Assembly (NCBI GenBank): GCA_905214735.1 | Contig: CAJMNI010000008.1 | Span: 1-64,000, forward strand | Direction: 5' to 3' | Length of the DNA: 64,000 bases | From: an uncultured bacterium | GTDB taxonomy: Bacteria; Bacteroidota; Bacteroidia; Bacteroidales; Muribaculaceae | Shown here: positions 8,483 through 16,568 of the stretch, piece after piece | Numbering within the stretch: the first letter of the stretch is position 1 | How the letters are laid out: each line of letters opens with the position of its first letter | Notes under the pieces: model-generated | Seen by the model: the letters and a program-made list of their open reading frames with translations, nothing else | Databases searched by the model: none | Told to the model about the DNA's origin: nothing | Program-made: the position numbers and the translations under genes

Positions 8483-8544
8483 CTTCAGAAGTATCTGAGT
8501 ATTTGTTTGCTTTCGGAAGACCTCTTGTTTCCCGTTTGCGAGTG

Positions 8545-8576
8545 CAAAGTTATAACGATTTTTCGAATTGACCAAA
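8545..8576 (-). promoter_or_regulatory. Promoter of tRNA-Asp
   Basis: Minus-strand TTTG (8573-8576), 20-base spacer, TAACTTTG (8545-8552): a full match to the Bacteroidota primary sigma promoter. Confidence 0.75.
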
Positions 8577-8648
8577 TATTTTGATGAAAAATTTCGAGAA
8601 AAATAGATGGTTACTCCTCAATGTTTTGATAATAAGAGAAATAAAAAT

Positions 8649-9947
8649 TCAATTATTTTTCGGCTTTTCGGCCGCTTTTTCTTGCTGCCCGTTCGTCCCG
8701 GTGCTGTCGAGGTCGGGAGCAAGCCGGTAGGTGCCCAGCGAGGTGATCAGTATCAGCAGCAGAAGGGCGAGGAAGACGATGGCTGTGGAATGGAACGTGT
8801 TGCCGATGCCGACGAGCGGGGCCACGATTCCTCCGACTATATATCCCGACACACCGAGCACCGCCGATGCCTCTCCGGCCTGGCTGCGCCCTTCATTCAT
8901 CGCAAGAGTGTTGGAGACGCTGAAAATCATTCCAAGGGCGAACAGCATAGGAAGCGCACAGGCTTCGAACACCCAGAAATTATGTATCGACCAGAGGGCA
9001 TAGGCCTGAAACCCTACGGAGGGAATCAGAATCAGCGCCCCGACAGTCACCGCTTTCTTGAAAGGATGAAATTTCAGCGACAGCAGCGAACCGATCACCA
9101 TCGGGATCGCGTTCAGTCCGATTATTATGCCGTAAGCCGTCTGGGAAAATCCGTAGTGGTCTTCCAGTATGAATGGCGTGGCGGAGATATAGGCGAAAAG
9201 CAGTCCGAGCGACACCCCTTTCAGCGAGACATGGGTCATGAACGGACGGTTTTTCAGCAGTCGCACATATCCGGGGAATGTCTTGTACCAGGGGATGGTG
9301 GTGCGCCGCCCTGCCGGAAGCGACTCCTTGAAGAGGGGGAGGAGAAGCAGGATGATCGCTGCGAAAGCGGAAAGGACAATGAAAACACCCTTCCAGGTCC
9401 AGGCGTCGGCGATGATTCCGCCGAGCACCGGTGCCGAAGCCGGTGCAATACCGTTGATCGCTCCGACGAGAGCCATCAGTTTGGCGAGGGGCCGTCCGTG
9501 GAAAAGGTCGGCCGGAACAGTGCGCGCCAGGAAATATCCCCCGGCCGCCCCGATTCCCTGCAGCAACCGGCAGAGGATGAACGCCGTGATCGAACGCGAG
9601 AAAACAATCGCCACTCCGCCGGCGATAAAGAGCGCGATTGAATATGCCAGCACCGACTTGCGGCCGTAATGGTCGCTAACCGGTCCCAACAGGATCTGGC
9701 CGATGGCGAGACCGGCCATGCCCAATGTCAGACCGAGCTGCCCGTTGGAGGCGGTGGTCCCGAAAAAACGGCATATCGACGGCAGCGCCGGAGTAAACAT
9801 GTCGTTGACAAATGATCCCAACGCGCTCAGAAGCACGAGATAAAGAACGAGAAACCAATAATAGCTCCGGCTCATCCCCGGAGCGGCAGATGATATATTT
9901 GGAGCTGACGATGTGTTGTTCATAGCATTTTGCAGTGGAAATATCAT
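8649..9947 (-). CDS. MFS drug-efflux transporter, Bcr/CflA family
   Basis: A 12-helix proton antiporter of about 432 residues. After a short N-terminus the first helix (YYWFLVLYLVLLSALGSFVNDMFTPALPSI) carries the Bcr/CflA pattern, DMFTPALP being the conserved motif after helix 1. The loop 2-3 motif is GPVSDHYGRKSVL, helix 4 has ILCRLLQGIGAAGG, and the C-terminal half ends with FLALLLLILITSLGTY. The open frame extends to 10160, but that would overlap the tryptophanase promoter; the ATG at 9947 is preferred (9923 is possible). Family members export bicyclomycin, chloramphenicol or sulfonamides; the substrate here is unknown. Divergent from tnaA. Confidence 0.85.
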   Translation of the reverse strand: MIFPLQNAMNNTSSAPNISSAAPGMSRSYYWFLVLYLVLLSALGSFVNDMFTPALPSICRFFGTTASNGQLGLTLGMAGLAIGQILLGPVSDHYGRKSVLAYSIALFIAGGVAIVFSRSITAFILCRLLQGIGAAGGYFLARTVPADLFHGRPLAKLMALVGAINGIAPASAPVLGGIIADAWTWKGVFIVLSAFAAIILLLLPLFKESLPAGRRTTIPWYKTFPGYVRLLKNRPFMTHVSLKGVSLGLLFAYISATPFILEDHYGFSQTAYGIIIGLNAIPMVIGSLLSLKFHPFKKAVTVGALILIPSVGFQAYALWSIHNFWVFEACALPMLFALGMIFSVSNTLAMNEGRSQAGEASAVLGVSGYIVGGIVAPLVGIGNTFHSTAIVFLALLLLILITSLGTYRLAPDLDSTGTNGQQEKAAEKPKNN

Positions 9948-10051
9948 AGTTAAAACGTCTTCCGGCGGCGATGGGTTTATCGGCAAATTCATTGGTTTGA
10001 TTGCGCAGAAACAGGCCGCCGGAAAAATTTTTAGAAGAAAGTAGAATATTT

Positions 10052-10083
10052 TTTGTATATTTCGGAAATAAGCGTTATCTTTG
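10052..10083 (+). promoter_or_regulatory. Promoter of tryptophanase
   Basis: TTTG (10052-10055), 20-base spacer, TATCTTTG (10076-10083). Leaves a leader of about 90 bases before the tnaA start. Confidence 0.75.
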
Positions 10084-10089
10084 GAAAAA

Positions 10090-10121
10090 ATTAGCCGGAG
10101 CGCAGCAACAGCTCCTCTAAT
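10090..10121 (+). promoter_or_regulatory. Leader hairpin of tryptophanase mRNA
   Basis: ATTAG-GGAGC and GCTCC-CTAAT pair around a 9-base loop with a small internal loop, right at the inferred 5' end of the transcript. A second small palindrome, GGAATATTTCC, follows. No TnaC-like leader peptide was seen. Confidence 0.5.
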
Positions 10122-10181
10122 CAGCAGGAATATTTCCTCTAACCTTAAAATCAAAAACACAACAATAAAACAGCTGATATC

Positions 10182-11561
10182 ATGGAAATTCCATTTGCAG
10201 AATCATGGAAAATCAAGATGGTAGAGCCCATCAAGAAGAGCACGCGCGAAGAGCGCGAGCAGTGGCTTAAAGAAGCCGACTACAATGTCTTTATGCTGAA
10301 AGCCGAGCAGGTCTACATCGACTGCCTCACCGACTCCGGCACGGGCGCGATGTCCGACCGTCAGTGGGCCGCAATGATGACCGGCGACGAGTCGTATGCC
10401 GGCGCCCGCTCCTTCTATGAGCTCAAAGACACCATCACGCGCATCACAGGTTTCGAATACGTTCTTCCGACCCATCAGGGCCGCGCAGCCGAGAACGTGC
10501 TTTTCTCTCACCTCGTGAAAGCCGGCGACATCGTGCCCGGCAACTCCCACTTCGACACCACCAAAGGCCACATCGAGAGCCGCAAGGCTTTTGCCGTTGA
10601 CTGCACGGTCGACGAAGCCCGCAACACCCAGCTCGAGGTTCCCTTCAAAGGAAACGTCGACCTCAAGAAGCTCGAGGATTGTCTGGCGAAGAACGCCGAC
10701 AAGGTGCCCTTCATCATCGTGACCATCACCAACAACACCGCCGGCGGCCAGCCCGTTTCGATGGAAAACCTCCGCGGCGTGCGCAAGGTGGCCGACAAAT
10801 ATGGCAAGCGCGTATTCTTCGACTCAGCCCGCTTCGCCGAGAACGCATACTTCATCAAGATGCGCGAGCCGGAGTTCAAAGACGCAACTATCAAGCAGAT
10901 CTGCCGCGAGATGTTCAGCCTCGCCGACGGAATGACGATGTCGTCGAAGAAAGACGGTCTCGTCAACATGGGCGGTTTCATCGCTACCCGCTGGGAAGAT
11001 ATCTATGAAGGAGCGAAACGCTTCCTCATCCCCTTCGAGGGCTTCCTTACCTATGGCGGTATGAACGGCCGCGACATGGCCGCTCTCGCTGTCGGCCTCG
11101 ACGAGAACACCGAGTTCGACATGCTCGAGACCCGCATCAAGCAGGTGGAATATCTCGCCGCCAAGCTCGACGAATACGGCATTCCTTATCAGCGTCCCGT
11201 CGGCGGCCACGCCCTCTTCATCGACGCCGACAAGGTGCTCGACCAGATCCCCAAGGAGGAGTTCCCCGCCCAGATGCTCACCATAGAGCTTTACCGCGAG
11301 GCCGGTATCCGCGGTTGCGAAATCGGCTATCTGCTCGCCGACCGTGATCCCGTGACGCGCGAAAACCGCTTCGGCGGAAACGACTTCCTCCGCCTCTGCA
11401 TCTGCCGCCGCACATATACCAACAACCACATGGACGTGATCGCTGCCGCCCTCAAGAACGTCTACGACCGCCGTCACGAAGTGAAGCATGGTGTAAAGAT
11501 CGTATGGGAAGCAGAGCTCATGCGCCACTTCACAGTGAAACTCCAGCCCATCACCGACTGA
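10182..11561 (+). CDS. tnaA: Tryptophanase (tryptophan indole-lyase)
   Basis: PLP enzyme that splits L-tryptophan to indole, pyruvate and ammonia. The 459 residues match the Bacteroides tryptophanase type throughout: LTDSGTGAMSDRQWAAMMTGDESYAG, the THQGRAAENV aromatic/phosphate region, NNTAGGQPVSMENL, DSARFAENAYFIK, and SSKKDGLVNMGGF with the PLP-binding Lys. Tyrosine phenol-lyase is the close alternative, but the PFAESWKIKMVEPIKKSTREER start and overall pattern favour tryptophanase. Its own promoter and terminator make it a single-gene unit. Indole production has host-signalling consequences in the gut (established knowledge of the enzyme). Confidence 0.93.
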   Translation: MEIPFAESWKIKMVEPIKKSTREEREQWLKEADYNVFMLKAEQVYIDCLTDSGTGAMSDRQWAAMMTGDESYAGARSFYELKDTITRITGFEYVLPTHQGRAAENVLFSHLVKAGDIVPGNSHFDTTKGHIESRKAFAVDCTVDEARNTQLEVPFKGNVDLKKLEDCLAKNADKVPFIIVTITNNTAGGQPVSMENLRGVRKVADKYGKRVFFDSARFAENAYFIKMREPEFKDATIKQICREMFSLADGMTMSSKKDGLVNMGGFIATRWEDIYEGAKRFLIPFEGFLTYGGMNGRDMAALAVGLDENTEFDMLETRIKQVEYLAAKLDEYGIPYQRPVGGHALFIDADKVLDQIPKEEFPAQMLTIELYREAGIRGCEIGYLLADRDPVTRENRFGGNDFLRLCICRRTYTNNHMDVIAAALKNVYDRRHEVKHGVKIVWEAELMRHFTVKLQPITD

Positions 11562-11591
11562 TATCCAACTATCTAACCTGACATAATGAAA

Positions 11592-11630
11592 GCAGGGGCG
11601 CTTCCGGAATGGAGCGCCCCTGCAATCTTT
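11592..11630 (+). terminator. Terminator of tryptophanase
   Basis: GCAGGGGCGCT and AGCGCCCCTGC form an 11-base-pair stem with a 10-base loop, followed by a short T-rich stretch. Confidence 0.85.
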
Positions 11631-11676
11631 TCATTCTCTTGATTGCCGCCGCGCCGGCAGCGGCCTGCCTGCTCGT

Positions 11677-12714
11677 TTATAGGAGGCAGGGCACAAGATA
11701 TTTCGCCATTATGTAGCCTCCGACGAGAAGCCATACATAAAGGATGGCGGCCAAAAGGAAAGGCTTCACGCCGGCCTTCTTGAACTTGTCGAAGCTTGTC
11801 TCGGCGCCTAAGGCTGCCATGGCCATCGTCAGAAGGAAGGTGTCGAACTGGTTGATCCAGCCGACCACAACCTCCGGAAGGAGATTGAGCGAATTGAAGC
11901 CGATCACCAGCAGGAAGCCGAATGCAAACCAGGGCACGGCAACTTTCCCTTTCACTCCTTCGGCTGCGGCCGGGCTCTTGCGCATCTTGGCAGCTGCCCA
12001 CCAGCCGAGAATCAGAAGCACCGGAACAAGAAGCATCACCCTGATCATCTTGACGATGATAGATGTCGATGCCGTCACTCCGCCGATTGCCTCGCCGGCT
12101 CCGACGGCGTGAGCCACCTCATGAAGCGTGCTGCCGCTGAAGATGCCCATCTGCTCGGGAGTCAGGTCGATGATGCCCGTCTGATATCCGATCGGGTAGA
12201 GGAACATCGAGAGGGTGCCGAAGATCACGACGGTGGCCACGGCCACAGCCGTTTTGTAAGGCTTCGTGCGAAGGGTGGCTTCGGCGCCAAGCACGGCCGC
12301 AGCTCCGCAGATGCCCGACCCGATCGACGTCAGAAGCGCGATGTCGCGGTCCATCTTGAGCCATTTGCCCACCATGACGCCGCCCAAGATTGTCACAGCC
12401 ACGATGATGCAGTCGACCGTGATGCCCGGAAGTCCCACTTCGACCACCTGCTGGAATGTCAGCCGGAAGCCGTAGAGGATGATGCCCAGACGCAACACGC
12501 GCTTAGAGCAATACTGGATTCCCGGTGTCCACGTCTCCGGAAGATGGTTGCGGAGGGAGTTGGCATAAATCATACCGAGGATGATGCCGATGATCAGCGG
12601 CGAGAAGGAGATGGCTTTCAGAAACTGAGCTTCTCCGATGAAGAAGGCGGCGCAGGCGAAGAGCGCCATGAAGAGCACGCCGTGAAGAATGCCCGCTTTT
12701 CTTTCCTGAATCAT
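11677..12714 (-). CDS. YeiH/UPF0324-family putative sulfate exporter
   Basis: A 345-residue inner-membrane protein with about ten helices. Family marks are FSPLIIGIILGMIYANSLR, LRLGIILYGFRLTFQQV, the reentrant-like SIGSGICGAAAVLGAE (conserved GxSICGxxA motif) and GSTLHEVAHAVGAG. Members of this family have been linked to sulfate or C4-type acid export, but the substrate is not firmly known. It is convergent with tnaA and divergent from purT. Confidence 0.88.
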   Translation of the reverse strand: MIQERKAGILHGVLFMALFACAAFFIGEAQFLKAISFSPLIIGIILGMIYANSLRNHLPETWTPGIQYCSKRVLRLGIILYGFRLTFQQVVEVGLPGITVDCIIVAVTILGGVMVGKWLKMDRDIALLTSIGSGICGAAAVLGAEATLRTKPYKTAVAVATVVIFGTLSMFLYPIGYQTGIIDLTPEQMGIFSGSTLHEVAHAVGAGEAIGGVTASTSIIVKMIRVMLLVPVLLILGWWAAAKMRKSPAAAEGVKGKVAVPWFAFGFLLVIGFNSLNLLPEVVVGWINQFDTFLLTMAMAALGAETSFDKFKKAGVKPFLLAAILYVWLLVGGYIMAKYLVPCLL

Positions 12715-12757
12715 GTCTTTGTCTTATTTTTACTTTAGGTTCATATACATTTGTTCC

Positions 12758-12794
12758 CTTCCCCGCCGAGTCCGACTGAGGCTAAGCGGGGAAG
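12758..12794. other. Hairpin in the yeiH-purT divergent region
   Basis: CTTCCCCGC and GCGGGGAAG pair across a 19-base loop just upstream of the purT promoter. It could be a leader structure for the leftward yeiH-like gene or a protein site. Confidence 0.4.
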
Positions 12795-12801
12795 CGGCCA
12801 T

Positions 12802-12832
12802 TTTGCAAATTAAGCGATTTTGCCTATCTTTG
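12802..12832 (+). promoter_or_regulatory. Promoter of purT
   Basis: TTTG (12802-12805), 19-base spacer, TATCTTTG (12825-12832), leaving a leader of about 27 bases. Confidence 0.75.
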
Positions 12833-12865
12833 CAAAACATTTTCCAATAAAAAAGTTCATTAAAA

Positions 12866-14050
12866 ATGGTAGAAATCGGATGTCCGTTCAGCAGAAACGG
12901 CAAGAAAGCTCTTCTTCTCGGAAGCGGCGAACTTGGTAAAGAGGTGACGATAGAACTCCAGCGCTATGGTGTGGAAGTGGTGGCTCTCGACAAATATGCC
13001 AACGCCCCGGCGATGCTCGTGGCCAACAAGGGAATCGTGGTCTCGATGCTCGACGGCGACGCCCTGCGCCGCATAGTGGAGGAGGAGAAGCCCGACTATA
13101 TCATTCCTGAGATCGAGGCGATTGCCACTCCGACTCTCGTGGCTCTTGAAAAAGAGGGATGGAACGTGGTGCCGACCGCGCGCGCCACATTCATCACCAT
13201 GAACCGCCGCGAGATCCGCAATCTCGCCGCCGTGGAGCTCGGTCTGCCGACCTCCACGTTCCGCTTCGCCCACACGGAGGCGGAATTCCGCAAGGCGGTG
13301 GAGGAGATCGGCCTTCCCTGCGTGGTGAAGCCGGTGATGAGCAGCTCGGGCCATGGCCAGAGCATAGTGAAGAGCGCCGACCAAATCGACGCCGCCTGGA
13401 ATGAGGCCCAGGAGGCGGGCCGCGTGGAGGGCTGCGACGTGATCGTCGAAGGGTTTGTCGATTTCGATTATGAGATCACGCTTCTCACAGTGCGCCATAT
13501 CGGCGGCACATCTTTCTGCGAGCCCGTGGGCCATTATCAGGAAAACGGCGATTACCGTCGCAGCTGGCAGCCTCAGCCCATGAGCGAGGTGGCTCTCGAA
13601 AAGGCACGCGAGATCGCCCGCAAGATCACCGACGCACTCGGCGGCTACGGCATTTTCGGCGTGGAGCTCTTCGTCAAGGGCGACGACGTGATTTTCTCCG
13701 AAGTCTCGCCCCGTCCCCACGACACCGGTATGGTCACCATGATTTCCCAGCATCTCTCGGAATTCGCGCTTCATGTCCGCGCCCTGCTCGGCCTCCCCAT
13801 TCCGGAGATTAAATTCTACGGTCCGTCGGCTTCGCGCGCCCTGCTCGCCGAGGGGAACAGCCGCGACATCGTGATCAGCGGCATGGAGAACGCTCTCGCG
13901 CGTCCCGGCACCGACATGCGCATCTTCGGCAAACCGGAAGTGCAGGGCCACCGCCGCGTCGGCGTGATGCTCGCCACGGCCGAAACCGTCGGCAAAGCCT
14001 GCCGCCTGGTCGACGCCGCCGCAGCCGACATCAAGATCGAATGCCGGTAA
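12866..14050 (+). CDS. purT: Formate-dependent phosphoribosylglycinamide formyltransferase (PurT)
   Basis: Makes formyl-GAR from GAR, formate and ATP in purine synthesis, an alternative to folate-dependent PurN. The 394 residues match PurT length. The N-terminal preATP-grasp domain has LLLGSGELGKEVTIELQRYGVEV; the ATP-grasp core has CVVKPVMSSSGHGQSIV, IVEGFVDFDYEITLLTV and GIFGVELFVKGDDVIFSEVSPRPHDTGMVT with Mg/ATP ligands; the end has GRRVGVMLATA-like HRRVGVMLATAETV. Single gene with its own promoter and a downstream terminator. Confidence 0.95.
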   Translation: MVEIGCPFSRNGKKALLLGSGELGKEVTIELQRYGVEVVALDKYANAPAMLVANKGIVVSMLDGDALRRIVEEEKPDYIIPEIEAIATPTLVALEKEGWNVVPTARATFITMNRREIRNLAAVELGLPTSTFRFAHTEAEFRKAVEEIGLPCVVKPVMSSSGHGQSIVKSADQIDAAWNEAQEAGRVEGCDVIVEGFVDFDYEITLLTVRHIGGTSFCEPVGHYQENGDYRRSWQPQPMSEVALEKAREIARKITDALGGYGIFGVELFVKGDDVIFSEVSPRPHDTGMVTMISQHLSEFALHVRALLGLPIPEIKFYGPSASRALLAEGNSRDIVISGMENALARPGTDMRIFGKPEVQGHRRVGVMLATAETVGKACRLVDAAAADIKIECR

Positions 14051-14122
14051 TGCCTCGCGAGGCAACCCCCTAACTGATTGTTTAAGATTTTTTATCAAGG
14101 AAAGCGGATATCGCTTCCGGCA

Positions 14123-14166
14123 GAGGCTGCGCCGTAAACCTTAATTACGACACAGCCTCATCCTTT
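14123..14166 (+). terminator. Probable terminator of purT
   Basis: GAGGCTG...CAGCCTC enclosing CGTAA...TTACG, followed by CCTTTT. A weaker hairpin (AGCG-GATAT-CGCT) precedes it. The rest of 14051-14423 is AT-rich leader and holds no gene I can see. Confidence 0.65.
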
Positions 14167-14289
14167 TGTGTTAAGTTAATCTTAAATATTCGATGAATAT
14201 TGTATAAATATCTCCTGTTAATGATATGAATTTTCAGATTTTTGCATGTTTTTTTAGGGTTTGATTCTTGATAATTTGGAAAATTTAAC

Positions 14290-14297
14290 TATCTTTG
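14290..14297 (+). promoter_or_regulatory. -7 box of the secreted-protein operon
   Basis: TATCTTTG matches TAnnTTTG about 127 bases upstream of the first start; several TTTG candidates lie upstream but none at the ideal spacing. Confidence 0.5.
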
Positions 14298-14423
14298 CTA
14301 CCGAACAGCTATGCCCATTGGAGGCGAACCGACCAATGTTTGGCCTACGAATGTTTTGCTTACGAAAAAGAACAGCATATTACAACACACAAATCAAGAG
14401 AACATAAATCAAAATTTAAATTC

Positions 14424-16070
14424 ATGAAGCAACTAAACGCCTTACTTCTGATGCTTGCCGCTGCCCCGTTGGGTATGTCGGCCCAGAGTGTTATCGTCGT
14501 TGATAAAGATGGCCTGAGCCATAAATTCGGCGCCGATTATGTCAAGGAAATCCGCGTTGCCGAGGTAGCTCCCGAAGTTCCGTCGGTGGATTTCACTTCG
14601 ATCGCGATCAATGTTTATAACGGCACAAACATTCTGTTGAGCCTTGCCACGGCCGATGGATCTGTGGCGCTCGCGCTCGACACGTATATGCCGGCGACAA
14701 CGTTCCTCCAGCCCGGAGTTTACAATGTCGACACGACAAGCGACTATCGTGTTGAACCGAGTTCATATTCCACAGTCAGCGTCGGCGGCGAGACAAAGAC
14801 TCTCGCAAGCGGCACGATGACAGTTTCCCGCGACGGTGATGATTATACAATCGCTGTTGATTTCACGATGACCGACGGAGATGTGGTCAAGGGTGAATAT
14901 CAGGGCAAACTCCCGGCTTTCGCGCCTTCTCTGTCGATGGCTTTGTCGGCGGCCAAATACAACGATAATCCGCAGGCTCCCGGCGAGTTCTATGTAAAGT
15001 TCAACGATGCCGACTATAATGTGGAGATGGCCATAGACTTCTTCGCCGATGCCAAAGCCACGGTTCTTCCGGCCGGTGAATACACCTATTCGGAATCCAA
15101 CGCTCCCGGAACCTTCTCGGCAAAGAGCTATGTCGACCTTCATGTCGACCACACCAACAACAAAATGGCCTCCGGAACAATCTCTGTAGCTTGCGAAGGC
15201 GAGGATTACACAATCACGATGAATCTCGTCTTTGTCGACACCCGCACCGCCACCATCACCTACTCAGGCAAGATCTCCGGCACTCCGACTTTCGAAGAGA
15301 AGCCCGTGGAGCTCGTGATAACAAAGGCTACTTATTCATCCACGCCCCAGGTGCCCGGCGGATTCCTTATCGGAATGGACGACGATGTCAACTGGACAAT
15401 GTCGAGCATGTTCAATATTTTCGCCGACGCGGAGGCAAAGACGCTCCCCGCAGGAACTTACACTTACTCCGCTGACAAGACTCCCGGCACGTTCGGCCCC
15501 GACAGCTATGTGATGATCGCAGCAAATAACTGGGCTACCGAGCGCTTCAAAGAAGGCACCATGACCGTGGCTATCGCCGAAGGCAAATACACTATTTCGG
15601 TCGAAGGCACCCTCGAAAGCGGCCAGAAAGTCAAACTTTCCTTCAATGAAGGTGAAATCACAGGCACTCCCGAATTTACCGAGCCGGTGGAAGATCTCTC
15701 TCTGGTAATGGAGGAAGCGAAATATAACGATAAACCTCAGGCTCCCGGCGAGTTCTATGTGAAACTCAACGATAAGGCTTGGTCGGCAGAGATGGCCATC
15801 GACTTCTTCGGCCAGACTTCCGACACCACCCTCCAGCCGGGCACATATACATTCTCGGCCGACAACACCCCCAGGACATTCTCCGGCAAGAGCTATGTCG
15901 ACATCTATAAGCCCTCCAGCTCCAACAGACACGTGGCAGGCGGCACGATCACCGTGGCTCTCGCCGACGGCGACTATGACATCGTGATGGAACTTGTGAT
16001 GGACGACAACGCCAACCTGAAAGTCACATTCAAAGGGAAAATCTCCGGCACTCCGGCATTCAACAACTAA
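14424..16070 (+). CDS. Secreted protein of unknown function with four tandem beta domains
   Basis: A 548-residue exported protein. The start at 14424 gives a good signal peptide (MKQLNALLLMLAAAPLGMSAQ); the open frame begins further upstream but without homology to a leader. After a short VIVVDKDGLSHKFGADYVKEIRV strand, four repeats of about 115-125 residues follow (roughly 50-165, 170-290, 295-420, 425-548). Each repeat has the order AKYNDxPQAPGEFYVKxND, AxIDFFAxA, LPAGxYTYSxxxxPGTFxxxSYV, AxGTxTVAxxxGDYTIxxxL and ends in KISGTPxF. Repeats 2 and 4 are also close at DNA level (near 14960 and 15722). First gene of a three-gene operon, 18 bases from the next. I do not recognise the fold; a surface ligand-binding or structural role is possible. 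Confidence 0.8.
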   Translation: MKQLNALLLMLAAAPLGMSAQSVIVVDKDGLSHKFGADYVKEIRVAEVAPEVPSVDFTSIAINVYNGTNILLSLATADGSVALALDTYMPATTFLQPGVYNVDTTSDYRVEPSSYSTVSVGGETKTLASGTMTVSRDGDDYTIAVDFTMTDGDVVKGEYQGKLPAFAPSLSMALSAAKYNDNPQAPGEFYVKFNDADYNVEMAIDFFADAKATVLPAGEYTYSESNAPGTFSAKSYVDLHVDHTNNKMASGTISVACEGEDYTITMNLVFVDTRTATITYSGKISGTPTFEEKPVELVITKATYSSTPQVPGGFLIGMDDDVNWTMSSMFNIFADAEAKTLPAGTYTYSADKTPGTFGPDSYVMIAANNWATERFKEGTMTVAIAEGKYTISVEGTLESGQKVKLSFNEGEITGTPEFTEPVEDLSLVMEEAKYNDKPQAPGEFYVKLNDKAWSAEMAIDFFGQTSDTTLQPGTYTFSADNTPRTFSGKSYVDIYKPSSSNRHVAGGTITVALADGDYDIVMELVMDDNANLKVTFKGKISGTPAFNN

Positions 16071-16088
16071 ACTCTTCCGACATCAATT

Positions 16089-16559
16089 ATGAAAAAAATA
16101 TTTTTAGCCCTGGCAGCCGTGGCGATGAGCTTCGCCGCCCAGGCTGTGGAATACGATTATTCCGTTTTTGTCAATCAGAAAAACGGCGAGAACGTGGAAT
16201 ATAAATTTGAGGATGAGCCGGTGGCTTCGTTCGACGGCGAGAACCTCGTGATGAACGTGATCGAGCAGCACATCGCTTACCCGATGGCCGACATCGTCAA
16301 CCTCACTATCGGCAAGACCGAGAAGGAGAGCGGCGTGGCCGACGTGAAGGCCGACATGACCGTCTTCGTGAGCCGCGATGCCGTAACGATCGCAGGCCTT
16401 GAGGAGGGTGAGACAGTAGCAGTCTACGACATGGCCGGCATGGCTGTGGTCGGCGGCAAGACCGACGCAGCAGGTAATTTCAGAGCTTCCCTCTCAGAGC
16501 TCCCCAAAGGAGTCTATATCGTCAAGGCAGGGAAGAATTCATTTAAATTCATCAGATAA
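16089..16559 (+). CDS. Small secreted protein with C-terminal sorting-like tail
   Basis: A 156-residue exported protein with a clear signal peptide (MKKIFLALAAVAMSFAAQA). Residues 20-80 read YSVFVNQKNGENVEYKFEDEPVASFDGENLVMNV followed by YPMADIVNLTIGK, a pattern common in Bacteroidales exported proteins. The last 50 residues (VYDMAGMAVVGGKTDAAGNF then SELPKGVYIVKAGKNSFKFIR) resemble a type IX secretion type A sorting tail or the related C-terminal beta module. It sits between two larger secreted proteins, 9 bases before the next. Function unknown. Confidence 0.75.
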   Translation: MKKIFLALAAVAMSFAAQAVEYDYSVFVNQKNGENVEYKFEDEPVASFDGENLVMNVIEQHIAYPMADIVNLTIGKTEKESGVADVKADMTVFVSRDAVTIAGLEEGETVAVYDMAGMAVVGGKTDAAGNFRASLSELPKGVYIVKAGKNSFKFIR

Positions 16560-16568
16560 GGAATCCAC

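Noticed and set aside
10182..11561. Tyrosine phenol-lyase instead of tryptophanase
   Set aside because: The two families are close, but the N-terminus and conserved blocks follow the tryptophanase pattern of Bacteroides.
12860..14098. A 412-codon open frame opposite purT
   Set aside because: purT is certain and has its own promoter; the antisense product is compositionally biased and unlike any family.
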